From the NCBI RefSeq assembly GCF_001598455.1, contig NZ_BCYZ01000027.1:1-52914 (forward strand): DNA of 52,914 nucleotides, in the 5' to 3' direction. The number at the start of each line of letters is the position of its first letter. The stretch's first letter is position 1. Below the pieces are notes generated by a model. That model was given only the letters and a program-made list of their open reading frames with translations, did no database searches and had not been told where the DNA came from. Position numbers and translations under genes: made by a program. The DNA is from Sphingomonas pruni NBRC 15498. GTDB taxonomy: Bacteria > Pseudomonadota > Alphaproteobacteria > Sphingomonadales > Sphingomonadaceae. Of this stretch, positions 44,333 through 52,873 are shown one piece after another.

Positions 44333-44370
44333 AACCCCGGCGGTCTTCGCGACCGCCGGGGTTTCTTGTT
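44333..44370 (+). terminator. Rho-independent terminator after the second flagellin gene
   Basis: Stem AACCCCGGCGGTC/GACCGCCGGGGTT (13 bp) with loop TTCGC, followed by TCTTGTTTTT. It is placed about 70 bases after the stop, like the terminator of the first copy. Confidence 0.9.
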
Positions 44371-44413
44371 TTTGCGGGGTTGGACTCGGTTGCGGTACGG
44401 GGCCTGCAATACG

Positions 44414-45352
44414 CTAGGTGCGACGGTTCCAATCCCTGCAACCGGCCTGACTGATGAAGGCTCGGCGTTTTTCGGTTGCCGGATGGTACTGCCAACAGAA
44501 CTCGGTTTCATACTGCTGACCGCTCGCGCTGGCATAATCGACACGACCAATGAAAAAGGCGAAGGCGCGCTCTTCTCCGACGCTCTCAAAAGCCTCAACG
44601 GAATAGGGCATGGACGAGACGCATTCGAAGGCGCGTTCATCCTGGGCTCCGATGACAAAGTCGGAGTCGAGAAACTGGTTTGGTGGGTACCGATAGTCCG
44701 GTGGAATCTTGGGCCAAATGGCGAACTCTGCGCTGATCGTGCTAACTATCGCCGGGGTCTTCCCAAAATTCTTGACGGCATAGGTCAAGAAGATGGGCCA
44801 TCGTTTGCTGTCCGCTCCCGCTGCGCGTTCGGCCAAGCGCGGAAGCTGCTCGGCGACCCCCGCACTATCGATCTCCACCAATATGTACGGACGCTCAAGG
44901 GCGGTAAAAGCGTGCTCGGACAAAGCGAGTTGACGCTCCGCAGCGGCTGCGGCCTTGGCAGCCTCTGTGACGCCATTCCCGGTGTGGACTGCGGCCCGCT
45001 TAGCCCATCTGGCAGCAAGGAAGGCGGCGAAAAGGGTACCAAACCCTACGATGAGGCCCAACATGCCAAACCAAGTTTGCCAGTACGAATAGCGAGACTG
45101 ATCGATGGTCGCTTGCGCGACGGCCCTATCGCAATTTTCTGTTTTGCTGTCGGCTGTTATGCATGTGCCTTGATCGCTTGTGCGACGATCGGGAGCGGGG
45201 GATCGGTCGGCGATCGGCGCGGCGGCTCTTGGCTTTTTGCCACTGGTCTCAGCTTGCGCGTTATTCCCCTGCTCACCTTCAGTTTGGGCCGCCCCGGTTA
45301 AGGCTAACCATCCGATAGCCGCAACGACGATACACCGGTAGCCTCTAGGCAT
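44414..45352 (-). CDS. Membrane-anchored hypothetical protein
   Basis: 312 aa. A signal peptide (WLALTGAAQTE, cleavage near residue 22) is followed by a disordered charged segment with three cysteines, one membrane helix (WFGMLGLIVGFGTLFAAFLA, near 93-112), an Ala-rich helix, and a C-terminal soluble domain of about 165 residues with beta character (FLTYAVKNFGKTPAIVSTIS; FFIGRVDYASASGQQYETEF). I do not recognise the family. Its base composition is less GC-rich than the flagellar genes beside it. The overlapping plus-strand frame (44315-45301) reads less like protein. Confidence 0.65.
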   Translation of the reverse strand: MPRGYRCIVVAAIGWLALTGAAQTEGEQGNNAQAETSGKKPRAAAPIADRSPAPDRRTSDQGTCITADSKTENCDRAVAQATIDQSRYSYWQTWFGMLGLIVGFGTLFAAFLAARWAKRAAVHTGNGVTEAAKAAAAAERQLALSEHAFTALERPYILVEIDSAGVAEQLPRLAERAAGADSKRWPIFLTYAVKNFGKTPAIVSTISAEFAIWPKIPPDYRYPPNQFLDSDFVIGAQDERAFECVSSMPYSVEAFESVGEERAFAFFIGRVDYASASGQQYETEFCWQYHPATEKRRAFISQAGCRDWNRRT

Positions 45353-45540
45353 TGGATCAAGAACACCGCTGTGAATTTACCCCGGCCGATCTTGTTCCTG
45401 ATATTCAGCTCTGTGTCTATTACGCCGATGTCCCACAGCTCCCCGACCAGGTCGGCGCAGGTCATCCCCTTGCGGGGAAGCTCGGCTTTCAGCCACCGCT
45501 TGAACGGGCCGGCACCGTGACAGCGAAGCTGAAAAGAACT

Positions 45541-46509
45541 CTACGGCTCGATCACGATCTTGCCGATCATCCGGCTGTCGCGCATCGCCTCGAACGCCGC
45601 GCGCCAGTCGGCCAGCGCGTAGCGGCGATCGACGCGCGGGCGGATGCGGCCTTCCGCCGCGAGCGCCCAGATAGCGTCCTGATTCTCTCTGCCCTTGTCG
45701 GGAAAGCGGCGGCCATATTCGCCGGCGCGCACGCCGATCACCGAGAATCCCTTGATCAGCGGGATGTTGGTGGCGACGCTCGCGATCCGTCCCGAGGTGA
45801 AGCCGATCACCAGCAATCGCCCGCCGAACGCGATACACCGCGTGCTTTCGTCGAATATGTCGCCGCCGACCGGGTCGAAGATTACATCGGCACCGCCGCC
45901 AGTGATCTCCTTGACCGCCTCGCGAAAGCCCGGCGCCGGCAAGGTCGCGTCGACGCTATAGTCCGCCGCCACCGTCGCGAGCTTGTCCGGCGAACGCGAC
46001 GTCGCGATGACCCGCGCGCCGAGCGCCTTGGCGAGATCGACCGCGGCCAGCCCGACCCCGCCGCTCGCACCGTGGACCAGCACCCACTCACCCGGCTGGA
46101 CATTGGCGCAGCGCACCAGCGAAACATAAGCAGTGTTGTATGCCGCGCCGACGCTGGCGCCGGCGGCGAAATCGAGATTGGCCGGCAGCCGCCGCACGCT
46201 TCGCGCATCGGCCGCGACCAATTCGGCGAACCCGCCGAGCCGCGTTCCCGCGACCACCGCGTCGCCGGGCGCGAACCCGCTGTCGCGATCGGCTTCCACC
46301 ACCTCTCCGGCGACTTCCATCCCGGGCACGAACGGCAGATCGGGCTTCAGCTGATATTTGCCCTCGGTCATCAACAGGTCGGGAAAATTGAGCGAGGCCG
46401 CGCGCACGCGGATCAGCACCTGGCCCGGCCCGCGCTCCGGATCGGGCAGGTCGGCCAGCGCGCAGCCGGCGAAATCGGGACCGAGTTGGGAAACCACCAG
46501 CGCTTTCAT
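45541..46509 (-). CDS. Zinc-free quinone oxidoreductase-like MDR enzyme
   Basis: 322 aa from ATG 46509 (MKALVVSQLGP). GroES-like N-terminal half (ASLNFPDLLMTEGKYQLKPDLPFVPGMEVAGEVV) and Rossmann NADP-binding half (VLVHGASGGVGLAAVDLAKALGARVIATSRS; VGGDIFDESTRCIAFGGRLLVIGF). The lack of zinc-binding cysteines and the sequence are typical of NADPH:quinone reductases (zeta-crystallin type). The substrate is not known. It lies 94 bases from the divergent SDR gene. Confidence 0.9.
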   Translation of the reverse strand: MKALVVSQLGPDFAGCALADLPDPERGPGQVLIRVRAASLNFPDLLMTEGKYQLKPDLPFVPGMEVAGEVVEADRDSGFAPGDAVVAGTRLGGFAELVAADARSVRRLPANLDFAAGASVGAAYNTAYVSLVRCANVQPGEWVLVHGASGGVGLAAVDLAKALGARVIATSRSPDKLATVAADYSVDATLPAPGFREAVKEITGGGADVIFDPVGGDIFDESTRCIAFGGRLLVIGFTSGRIASVATNIPLIKGFSVIGVRAGEYGRRFPDKGRENQDAIWALAAEGRIRPRVDRRYALADWRAAFEAMRDSRMIGKIVIEP

Positions 46510-46603
46510 CGCCCTGCTGTCCCCCGCCCGCGCGTGCCGGTCAATCGCCAACGCGTTGCACTATGCAACCAATATGATAGCCATATAGCCGAGGGAGAGG
46601 GGT

Positions 46604-47626
46604 ATGACGGGCGTCGTTCTGGTCACCGGGGGCAGCGGCTATATCGCCGGCTTCACCATCCGCCAGCTGATCGAGCAGGGCTGGACGGTCCGTGCCACGA
46701 TCCGCAACCTCAACCGCGAAGCCGAGGTTCGCGACTGGCTCAAGGTGGACAATGACCGCCTGTCCTTTTTTGCCGCCGACCTGACCAGCGACGCCGGCTG
46801 GGCCGAGGCGATGGCCGGGTGCAGCCATGTCGTCCACATGGCCTCCCCCGTCCCCATGCACGCGGTGAAGGACGAAAACGAAGTGATCGTGCCGGCGCGC
46901 GACGGCGCGTTGCGCGCGCTCCGCTTCGCCCGCGATGCCGGGGTCACGCGGCTGGTGATGACCTCGTCGGTGGCCGCGAGCTTCTATGGCCGCGCCGCGG
47001 GCAAGGAGGTTTTCACCGAGGCCGACTGGACCGATGTCGCGGCGAGCGGCGTCTCGGCCTATGCCAAGTCGAAGACGATCGCCGAGCGCGCGGCGCGCGA
47101 CTGGATCGCGGCCGAGGGCGGCAGCCTGGAATTCGTCACGGTCAATCCCGGGCTGGTATTGGGGCCGCTACTCGGCACCGATTTCTCGCCGTCGCTCGAA
47201 GTGGTGAAGCGCGTGCTCGAGGGCGCCTATCCGGCATTGCCCGATCTCGGTCTGAACCTGGTCGACGTCCGCGATGTCGCCGACCTCCATGTCCGCGCGC
47301 TGTCCGCGCCAGACATCAGCGGCGAGCGCTTCATGGCAGTGGCGCCGCACGGTTTCCTGCGCCTCATCGAGATCGCCGCGATCCTGCGCGAGCGGCTGCC
47401 CGACCACGCCGGCAAGGTGCCGACGCGGCGGATGCCCAATTGGGTGATGCGGATCGTGGCGCTGTTCGACCCCGCGGTGCGCCAGCTGATCGGCGAGCTC
47501 GGCAAGGTCCGCCACGCCGAGCCGACCCACGCGATGGACAAGCTCGGCTGGCGCCCGCGGCCTGCCGCCGACAGCGTGGTCGACACCGCCGAGAGCCTGA
47601 TCGCGATGGGGGTGTCGAAGGTTTAG
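46604..47626 (+). CDS. NAD(P)-dependent extended SDR, dihydroflavonol/aldehyde reductase-like
   Basis: 340 aa. Nucleotide-binding TGGSGYIAGF (residues 8-17), RATIRNL (cofactor specificity stretch), a Ser-containing strand TSSVAASFYG and the catalytic Y-x-x-x-K in YAKSKTIAERAA. It resembles the DFR-like group that reduces aldehydes or ketones on varied substrates. Good AGGGAGAGGGG site before the ATG. Divergent to the quinone reductase gene. Confidence 0.9.
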   Translation: MTGVVLVTGGSGYIAGFTIRQLIEQGWTVRATIRNLNREAEVRDWLKVDNDRLSFFAADLTSDAGWAEAMAGCSHVVHMASPVPMHAVKDENEVIVPARDGALRALRFARDAGVTRLVMTSSVAASFYGRAAGKEVFTEADWTDVAASGVSAYAKSKTIAERAARDWIAAEGGSLEFVTVNPGLVLGPLLGTDFSPSLEVVKRVLEGAYPALPDLGLNLVDVRDVADLHVRALSAPDISGERFMAVAPHGFLRLIEIAAILRERLPDHAGKVPTRRMPNWVMRIVALFDPAVRQLIGELGKVRHAEPTHAMDKLGWRPRPAADSVVDTAESLIAMGVSKV

Positions 47627-47682
47627 CACTGGACTCGTTATCGTCGGCACCCCATCTCCGAGTCACGAGATAGGGGATAGCG

Positions 47683-47964
47683 ATGGTCAGCACATCGAAC
47701 GACGGCATCATGACGGAATATCTCGTGAAATACGGGGTCATCATCGCCGGCGAACGCAATCGGCCCACCGAATTGCTCGAACTGCTCTACATCACCGACC
47801 GCTATCGCGCCGGCCAGGACCTCAAGAAAGCCAAGGCCGGCTACGATATTTCGGTCTGGCGCGGCGTCGATGCCGGCGAGATCGAGACGCGGCTGACAGA
47901 TCTCGACGATTTCATGAAGTCGCTCGCGCGCGATCGCGCAACCCTGTGGGGCGCGTCGAACTGA
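47683..47964 (+). CDS. Small hypothetical protein
   Basis: 93 aa, mixed helical, no signal or membrane segment (TEYLVKYGVIIAGERNRP; ELLYITDRYRAGQDLKKAKAG). I do not recognise the family. It starts 57 bases after the SDR stop and could be co-transcribed with it. A weak purine-rich site lies upstream of the ATG; ATG 47710 is an alternative start. Confidence 0.6.
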   Translation: MVSTSNDGIMTEYLVKYGVIIAGERNRPTELLELLYITDRYRAGQDLKKAKAGYDISVWRGVDAGEIETRLTDLDDFMKSLARDRATLWGASN

Positions 47965-47983
47965 ACTTGCCCTGGCCCGCCTG

Positions 47984-48676
47984 CTAGGCGTGAGTCGCCA
48001 TCGGTTGCGCCGCTTGTGGTATTGGGAATCGATCGAGCAGTACGCTCCAATCGGTCGCCGCCATGCTCGGCCGACCTTTCACGCGTTCGATCCAATCAGC
48101 AAGATTGGCGTGCGACGCGAGGAACGCCGCGCCCTCGGCGAAATCGGGCAGGAAGACGAAGTGCGGTATCAACATCAGATCGGCGAGGCTCAGCGCCGGC
48201 CCCGCCACATAGTTCTGATCGCCAAGCAGGCGCGCGAGCTCGTCGACCACTTCCTGCGCGGCCGGGATCGCGGCGACCACCGCCGCATCGTCGACCGGAA
48301 TACCGAAATGCGGCGCGACGAGGCGAGGAAAGGTCACCGCGCCGCTGAGCCGCGGCGCGACATAGGAATCGACGATCCCGATCACCTGGTTCATCCGGGC
48401 CCGCAGCTTGCAATCGGTCGGCGTCAGCGCCGGCTCGGGCGCGATCTGATCGATATAATCGAGGATCGCCCGCGTTTCGTAGAGACGGAAATCGCCGTGA
48501 TCGAGCACCGGAATCTTGGCGAAGGGATGCAGTCGCGCCTTGTATTCGGGCGTGCGATTGCCGCCCATCGGCAAAGGCTCGAGCCGCCACGGCAGACCCT
48601 TTTCCTCCAGCACGAGCAACGGCGCGCGGACATAGGGGCTGCCGGGAATGCCGTGGATCACGAAGTCGGTCATCAT
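47984..48676 (-). CDS. Glutathione S-transferase family protein
   Basis: 230 aa from ATG 48676, which overlaps the SRPBCC gene stop (ATGA). An N-terminal thioredoxin-like domain (GIPGSPYVRAPLLVLEEKG; FAKIPVLDHGDFRLYETRAILDYI, with the glutathione-binding cis-Pro and Glu-Thr) is followed by an all-helical C-terminal domain (GPALSLADLMLIPHF). It should conjugate or reduce electrophiles using glutathione. The operon with an ArsR regulator suggests induction by a toxic compound. Confidence 0.92.
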   Translation of the reverse strand: MMTDFVIHGIPGSPYVRAPLLVLEEKGLPWRLEPLPMGGNRTPEYKARLHPFAKIPVLDHGDFRLYETRAILDYIDQIAPEPALTPTDCKLRARMNQVIGIVDSYVAPRLSGAVTFPRLVAPHFGIPVDDAAVVAAIPAAQEVVDELARLLGDQNYVAGPALSLADLMLIPHFVFLPDFAEGAAFLASHANLADWIERVKGRPSMAATDWSVLLDRFPIPQAAQPMATHA

Positions 48677-49131
48677 GCCTCCTTTTCGGTAAGTTCGGCG
48701 AACAATTGCAGCAGACCCGGCCAGCCGCCGCCAAGCTGCGCGGCGATTCGCTCGGCCGATTCGCCGAAGCGTTCGAGCCGGCTGTGGGTCAGCGTCACGC
48801 GCGTGCCGGTGCCGTCGGGTACGAACGTCACTTCGACTTCGGTGGTGAGATCGGGGTCGTATTTGAACGCGGCATCGATCTGCCAGCCGAGCAGCACGCG
48901 GCCGGGCGGTTCCCAGGCCAGCACCTTGCCCCATTCGGTCTCGGCGCCATCCTCGTCGCGCTCGAACCAGCGCCCGCCGGCGCGCGACTCGATCACGACC
49001 TCCTCATGCGGCTTGGCGCCGATCGTCATGCCGCGCTTCCACCACCGGCCGATCGACCCGGTGAACAATGTAAAGGCGCGATCGGGCGGCACCGCGACGG
49101 TCACCGACTGGACGATCGGGGCAATGCTCAT
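48673..49131 (-). CDS. SRPBCC (AHSA1/START-like) family protein
   Basis: 152 aa. Features of the AHSA1 group are VPPDRAFTLFTGSIGRWW near the start, GGRWFERDEDGAETEWGKVLAWEPPGRVLLGWQ and VEVTFVPDGTGTRVTLTHS. It has a hydrophobic ligand cavity, but no reaction is known. It is translationally coupled to both neighbours (ATGA overlaps), a common arsR-SRPBCC-GST type arrangement. Confidence 0.9.
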   Translation of the reverse strand: MSIAPIVQSVTVAVPPDRAFTLFTGSIGRWWKRGMTIGAKPHEEVVIESRAGGRWFERDEDGAETEWGKVLAWEPPGRVLLGWQIDAAFKYDPDLTTEVEVTFVPDGTGTRVTLTHSRLERFGESAERIAAQLGGGWPGLLQLFAELTEKEA

Positions 49132-49445
49132 TCGGAGCTCTCCTGCTGGTCGGCAAAATCCTTGAACGCGCCGAGCTGGTCGCCCCAGAAGCGGTCGAGC
49201 CAGTCGCGCAAGGCACCCAGCCCGCGGGGGTCGAGGCGATAGACGCGGCGCGTGCCGTCGGGCGTGTCAGTCACCAGCCCGGCCTCCTTCAGCACCTTGA
49301 GATGCTGCGACACCGCCGGCCGCGATACCGGCAACCCGGCGGCGATCTCGCCCACCGCGCCGGGAGCGGCGCCAACGCGCTCGAAGATCGTCCGACGCGT
49401 GGGATCGGCAAGCGCATTGAGCGCGACAGCGATTCGGTTAGCCAT
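49128..49445 (-). CDS. ArsR/SmtB family transcriptional regulator
   Basis: 105 aa winged helix (LADPTRRTIFERVGAAPGAVGEIAAGLPVSRPAVSQHLKVLKEAGLV; RRVYRLDPRGLGALRDWLDRFW). No Cys pair of the metal-sensing type is visible, so it probably senses a small organic molecule or acts through its partners. It leads the operon with the SRPBCC and GST genes. Confidence 0.93.
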   Translation of the reverse strand: MANRIAVALNALADPTRRTIFERVGAAPGAVGEIAAGLPVSRPAVSQHLKVLKEAGLVTDTPDGTRRVYRLDPRGLGALRDWLDRFWGDQLGAFKDFADQQESSE

Positions 49446-49501
49446 GGCTTACGGTAAGCCATCGCTAACATTATAGTCAAGCGCCGGATGGCGACGCTCG
49501 C

Positions 49502-50059
49502 TCAGCCCTCTAGCGAACGGATGACCTTGGCCGGCACGCCGGCGACCAGGCTGTTCGGAGGGACATCCCTGGTTACCACCGCTCCTGCCGCGACGACCGA
49601 ATTCTCGCCGACCGTGACGCCGCCGATGATCGTCGCGCCGGCGGCGATCCACACATTGCGTTCGATCACGATCGGCGCCGCGGTCACACCGTCGCGCCGC
49701 CGCGAGGGCTCGAGCGGATGGCCGGTGGTGATGATGCTGACGTTCGGGCCGATCAGCACGTCGTCGCCGATATCGACGCCGCCGAGGTCGTAGATCGTGC
49801 AATTCTGGTTGATGAAGACGTTGCGCCCGACGCGGATGTCGCGGCCATTCGCGGTATAGAAAGGCGGGATCAGCATGAAGCTGTCGTCGACCGGGTTGCC
49901 GATCAGATCGCTGAACACGGCCCGGATTTCCTCGCCATCGGCATAGGTCAGGCGGTTGAGGACAGGTGTGATCGCCAGCGCACGCTGGGTATTCGCCACC
50001 ATCGCCGCGGATTCGGGCGTGCGGCGGTGGATTCTGATCGTGCGATCCTTGTCCGGCAT
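49502..50059 (-). CDS. Hexapeptide-repeat sugar O-acetyltransferase (maltose/galactoside acetyltransferase type)
   Basis: 185 aa with a GAGAGG site before the ATG. A short N-terminal helical part (NTQRALAITPVLNRLTYADGEEIRAVFSDLIG) is followed by a left-handed beta helix of hexapeptide repeats (VGRNVFINQNCTIYDLGG; IGDDVLIGPNVSIITTGHP, with the catalytic His; GENSVVAAGAVVTRDVPPNSLVAG). It should transfer acetyl from acetyl-CoA to a sugar hydroxyl. Confidence 0.9.
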   Translation of the reverse strand: MPDKDRTIRIHRRTPESAAMVANTQRALAITPVLNRLTYADGEEIRAVFSDLIGNPVDDSFMLIPPFYTANGRDIRVGRNVFINQNCTIYDLGGVDIGDDVLIGPNVSIITTGHPLEPSRRRDGVTAAPIVIERNVWIAAGATIIGGVTVGENSVVAAGAVVTRDVPPNSLVAGVPAKVIRSLEG

Positions 50060-50102
50060 GCGAATCCTCTCATTGCGAACTGGCGGGCTTGTCTAACAAC
50101 AA

Positions 50103-50135
50103 AGGGGCGCCCGCGATCATGTCGCGGACGCCCCT
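50103..50135 (-). terminator. Rho-independent terminator after the M13 peptidase gene
   Basis: Minus-strand stem AGGGGCG-T-CCGCGA/TCGCGG-G-CGCCCCT with one mismatch and loop CATGA, followed by TTTGTTGTT. It ends transcription from the peptidase gene before the acetyltransferase gene. Confidence 0.8.
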
Positions 50136-50157
50136 GCCGGTTCGATCTCTCGAACGA

Positions 50158-52197
50158 TTACCAGATATGGACGCGCTTTTCGGGCGGCAGGTACAAAGCG
50201 TCGCCCGGCTTGATGTCGAACGCCTTGTACCAAGGGTCGAAGTTCCGGACGATGCCGTTGACGCGATACTTGGCCGGCGAATGCGGGTCGGTCAGCAGCA
50301 GCTGGCGCTGCAAGCCGTCACGCAATTTCGCCTGCCAGGCCTGGGCATAGGCAAGGAAGAAGCGCTGATCGCCGGTCAGGCCGCCGATCACCGGCGCCTT
50401 GCCGTGCTTCGCCTGATAGAGCTGATAGGCGGCATAGGCCGCTTCGACGCCGCTGAGGTCGCCGATATTCTCGCCCAGCGTCAGCTTGCCGTTGATCTTG
50501 GTCCCCGGGATCGCTTCGTAGCCGTCATATTGCGCAGCGAGCGCGGCGGTATGTTCGCCGTACGATTTCTTCGCCGCGTCGGTCCACCAATTCTCGAACT
50601 TGCCGGTGGGGCCGAACTGGCTGCCCTGATCGTCGAATCCATGGCCCATTTCATGGCCGATGATCGCTCCGATCGCCCCGTAATTGACGGCCGGATCGGC
50701 ATTGGGATCGAAATAGGGCGGCTGCAGGATCGCCGCCGGGAAAGTGATCTGGTTGGCGAGCGGATTGTAATAGGCGTTCACCGTCTGCGGGGTCATCCCC
50801 CACAGGGTCCGGTCCACCGGCTTGGGGAAACGCTGCAGGTCGAGCTGATGATCGAACTCGGCGGAACGCATCGCATTGCCGAGCAGGTCGCCGCGTTCGA
50901 CCTGAAGCGACGAATAATCGATATATTTGACCGGGTGCCCGATGCGCGGTTCGAACGCCGCCAGCTTGGCCAAGGCCGCCTTCTTGGTGGCGTCATCCAT
51001 CCAGGTCGAGCCGGCGATCTTCTTGCCATAGGCCGCGCGCAGATTCTCGATCAGCTCGGCCATTTTGGCCTGACTCGAGGCAGGGAAATATTGCTCGACA
51101 TAGAGCTTGCCCACCGCTTCTCCGAGCGCGCCGTTGGTCAACTGCACGCCCCGCTTCCAGCGGTCGCGCTTGACCTGCACGCCCGACAATGTCTTCGAAT
51201 AGAAATCGAACCGCGCATCGTCGAACGCCTTGGGCAGGAAGGTCGCGTGGTCGCTGACGAAGTGGAAAGCGAGATAGTCCTTCCACGTCTGGAGCGGCGT
51301 CGCGGTCATGATCTTGCCCATCGCCGTCAGGGCGGTGTTGTTGGCCATCAGCACCTTGGGCGACGATTCGAGCCCGGCGGTCTTGAGCATCAGCGCCCAA
51401 TCGAAGTCGGGCGCCTTGGCCTTCAGCCCGGCGACATCCTCGGGATCGTTGAGCTTGGCGATATCGCGGCTTTGTTCGGGCGACCATTGATCCTTGGCCA
51501 TCGCGGTTTCGAGCGCGACGATCGCATCGGCCTTGGCGCCGGCGTCGGGGATGCCGGCGAGTTCCTGGATCTGCTGGACATAGGCACGATAGGCCTTGCG
51601 GAAAGCGTCATATTTCTCACCCTGCAGCAGGTAGAAATCGCGCGGCATGCCGAGGCCGCCCTGGCCCACGACAGCGGTATAGTGCTCGGGATCCGAAAGG
51701 CTCGGCATCGTGCCGAGTTCGACCGGCGAGGCATAGCCGGTGCTGGCGAACAAGGTCTGCAGCCCGGTCAAATCGTTCACCGCGGCGATCTTGGCGAGAT
51801 ACGGCTTGAGCGGCGCGGTGCCCTTGGCCTCGATCCCCGCTTCGTCCATCCAGCTCGCGTAGAAATCGCCGACCTGCTTGCCGGTCGCGCCATATTTGGT
51901 CGGGTTGGCGGCCATGTCGTCGAGGATCTTGCGAACGTTGGCCTCAGCCTCGTCGCTCAGGATATTGCCATAGCCGACCGATCCTTTGTCGGCGGGAATC
52001 TCGGTGCGCTTGGCCCAGGCGCCATTGGCATAGGTCCAGAAATCGTCGCCCGGCTTGACCGCCTTGTCCTGGGTGGTGAGGTCGATGCCGAACGCGCCGT
52101 AGCGCGGCGCCGTCGCCGCCATCTTCGCCACTGCCGGGATCGCAAGCGCCAATGCCGCGGCGCCGAGCGCCAGCCGCCCGATAACCTTCTTGTTCAT
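50158..52197 (-). CDS. Secreted M13 family metallopeptidase (neprilysin/PepO-like)
   Basis: 679 aa. A signal peptide (LALGAAALALAIPAVAKMA, about 8-26) indicates export. The zinc motif HEMGH (about residue 515), the second ligand region ENIGDLSG (about 573), and the family strings VNAYYNPLANQITFPAAILQPPYF and GFDDQGSQF are intact. Length is normal for M13. It should cut oligopeptides in the periplasm or outside the cell. Confidence 0.95.
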   Translation of the reverse strand: MNKKVIGRLALGAAALALAIPAVAKMAATAPRYGAFGIDLTTQDKAVKPGDDFWTYANGAWAKRTEIPADKGSVGYGNILSDEAEANVRKILDDMAANPTKYGATGKQVGDFYASWMDEAGIEAKGTAPLKPYLAKIAAVNDLTGLQTLFASTGYASPVELGTMPSLSDPEHYTAVVGQGGLGMPRDFYLLQGEKYDAFRKAYRAYVQQIQELAGIPDAGAKADAIVALETAMAKDQWSPEQSRDIAKLNDPEDVAGLKAKAPDFDWALMLKTAGLESSPKVLMANNTALTAMGKIMTATPLQTWKDYLAFHFVSDHATFLPKAFDDARFDFYSKTLSGVQVKRDRWKRGVQLTNGALGEAVGKLYVEQYFPASSQAKMAELIENLRAAYGKKIAGSTWMDDATKKAALAKLAAFEPRIGHPVKYIDYSSLQVERGDLLGNAMRSAEFDHQLDLQRFPKPVDRTLWGMTPQTVNAYYNPLANQITFPAAILQPPYFDPNADPAVNYGAIGAIIGHEMGHGFDDQGSQFGPTGKFENWWTDAAKKSYGEHTAALAAQYDGYEAIPGTKINGKLTLGENIGDLSGVEAAYAAYQLYQAKHGKAPVIGGLTGDQRFFLAYAQAWQAKLRDGLQRQLLLTDPHSPAKYRVNGIVRNFDPWYKAFDIKPGDALYLPPEKRVHIW

Positions 52198-52288
52198 TTC
52201 AGAAAAACTCCCGCCCTACGTGTATTATGAAACTATAGCGGCCAGCAAAAGCACACGCAATCGACTTCGCCAATAAACCCTGTCAGTG

Positions 52289-52768
52289 ATGCGCATCATG
52301 GGGCGGAATATTCTGCACAAAGCGAAGACGCTGGCCGGGGTGGGGTGGCGACGCCAAGCATTGGTGGCGGAAGCCTGCGCCAGCATGTTCGCGGCGCGGA
52401 TGATCCTGCTGATCCTGCCGTTCCCGAAGGTGGCGCGGCGACTGGGCGACTTCGTCGCCCCGGCCGACCCGCGCGTCGCCGAGCGGGCGGCGGCGACCAC
52501 GCCTCATGAAGCAGCGACGGCGCGCACGATCGGCTGGGCGGTTCGCTCGGCCGCACCGTTCATGCCGTTCCGTTCGGTGTGCCTGCAACAGGCGATGGCG
52601 GCGCAGGCGATGCTGCGGCGGCGCGGGATCGGCAGCGTGATGCGTTTCGGCGCGAGCCCGAACGATAAACGCGCGATCGAGGCCCATGCGTGGCTCGACG
52701 CGGCGGGCGTCAAGGTGACCGGCTATCCGATCCCGAAGGAGATGGGCGAGATCGCGTGCTTCGTGTGA
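52289..52768 (+). CDS. Lasso-peptide biosynthesis B2-type protease (transglutaminase-like)
   Basis: About 159 aa; the start is uncertain (GTG 52286, ATG 52289 or ATG 52298), with no clear ribosome-binding site. An N-terminal helical part (ILLILPFPKVARRLGDF) precedes the core with catalytic Cys in FRSVCLQQAMAAQAMLRRRG and His in EAHAWLD. B2 proteins cut the leader from lasso-peptide precursors after recognition by a PqqD-like B1 partner. Neither a precursor, a B1, nor an asparagine-synthetase-like C protein is visible in the window. Confidence 0.78.
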   Translation: MRIMGRNILHKAKTLAGVGWRRQALVAEACASMFAARMILLILPFPKVARRLGDFVAPADPRVAERAAATTPHEAATARTIGWAVRSAAPFMPFRSVCLQQAMAAQAMLRRRGIGSVMRFGASPNDKRAIEAHAWLDAAGVKVTGYPIPKEMGEIACFV

Positions 52769-52798
52769 GGGGATAAGGTCGGCTTAATTCCCACCGTC

Positions 52799-52873
52799 AT
52801 GCCGGACTTGTTCCGGCATCCAACGCGCAACAACAGCTGCATTCCGTCGTGGAACCTTGGACCCCGGAACAAG
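52799..52873. repeat. REP-like palindromic element near the right edge
   Basis: ATGCCGGA-CTTGT-TCCGGCAT (52799-52819) is a perfect stem. The word TTGTTCCGG (52809-52817) is inverted again as CCGGAACAA (52865-52873). It resembles the element at 30626-30690 in its CGTCA/ATGCC words and may extend past the edge. Confidence 0.6.

Noticed and set aside
44315..45301. A 328-codon plus-strand gene after the flagellins.
   Set aside because: It begins inside the flagellin terminator and lacks protein-like composition. The minus-strand frame has a signal peptide and membrane helix.
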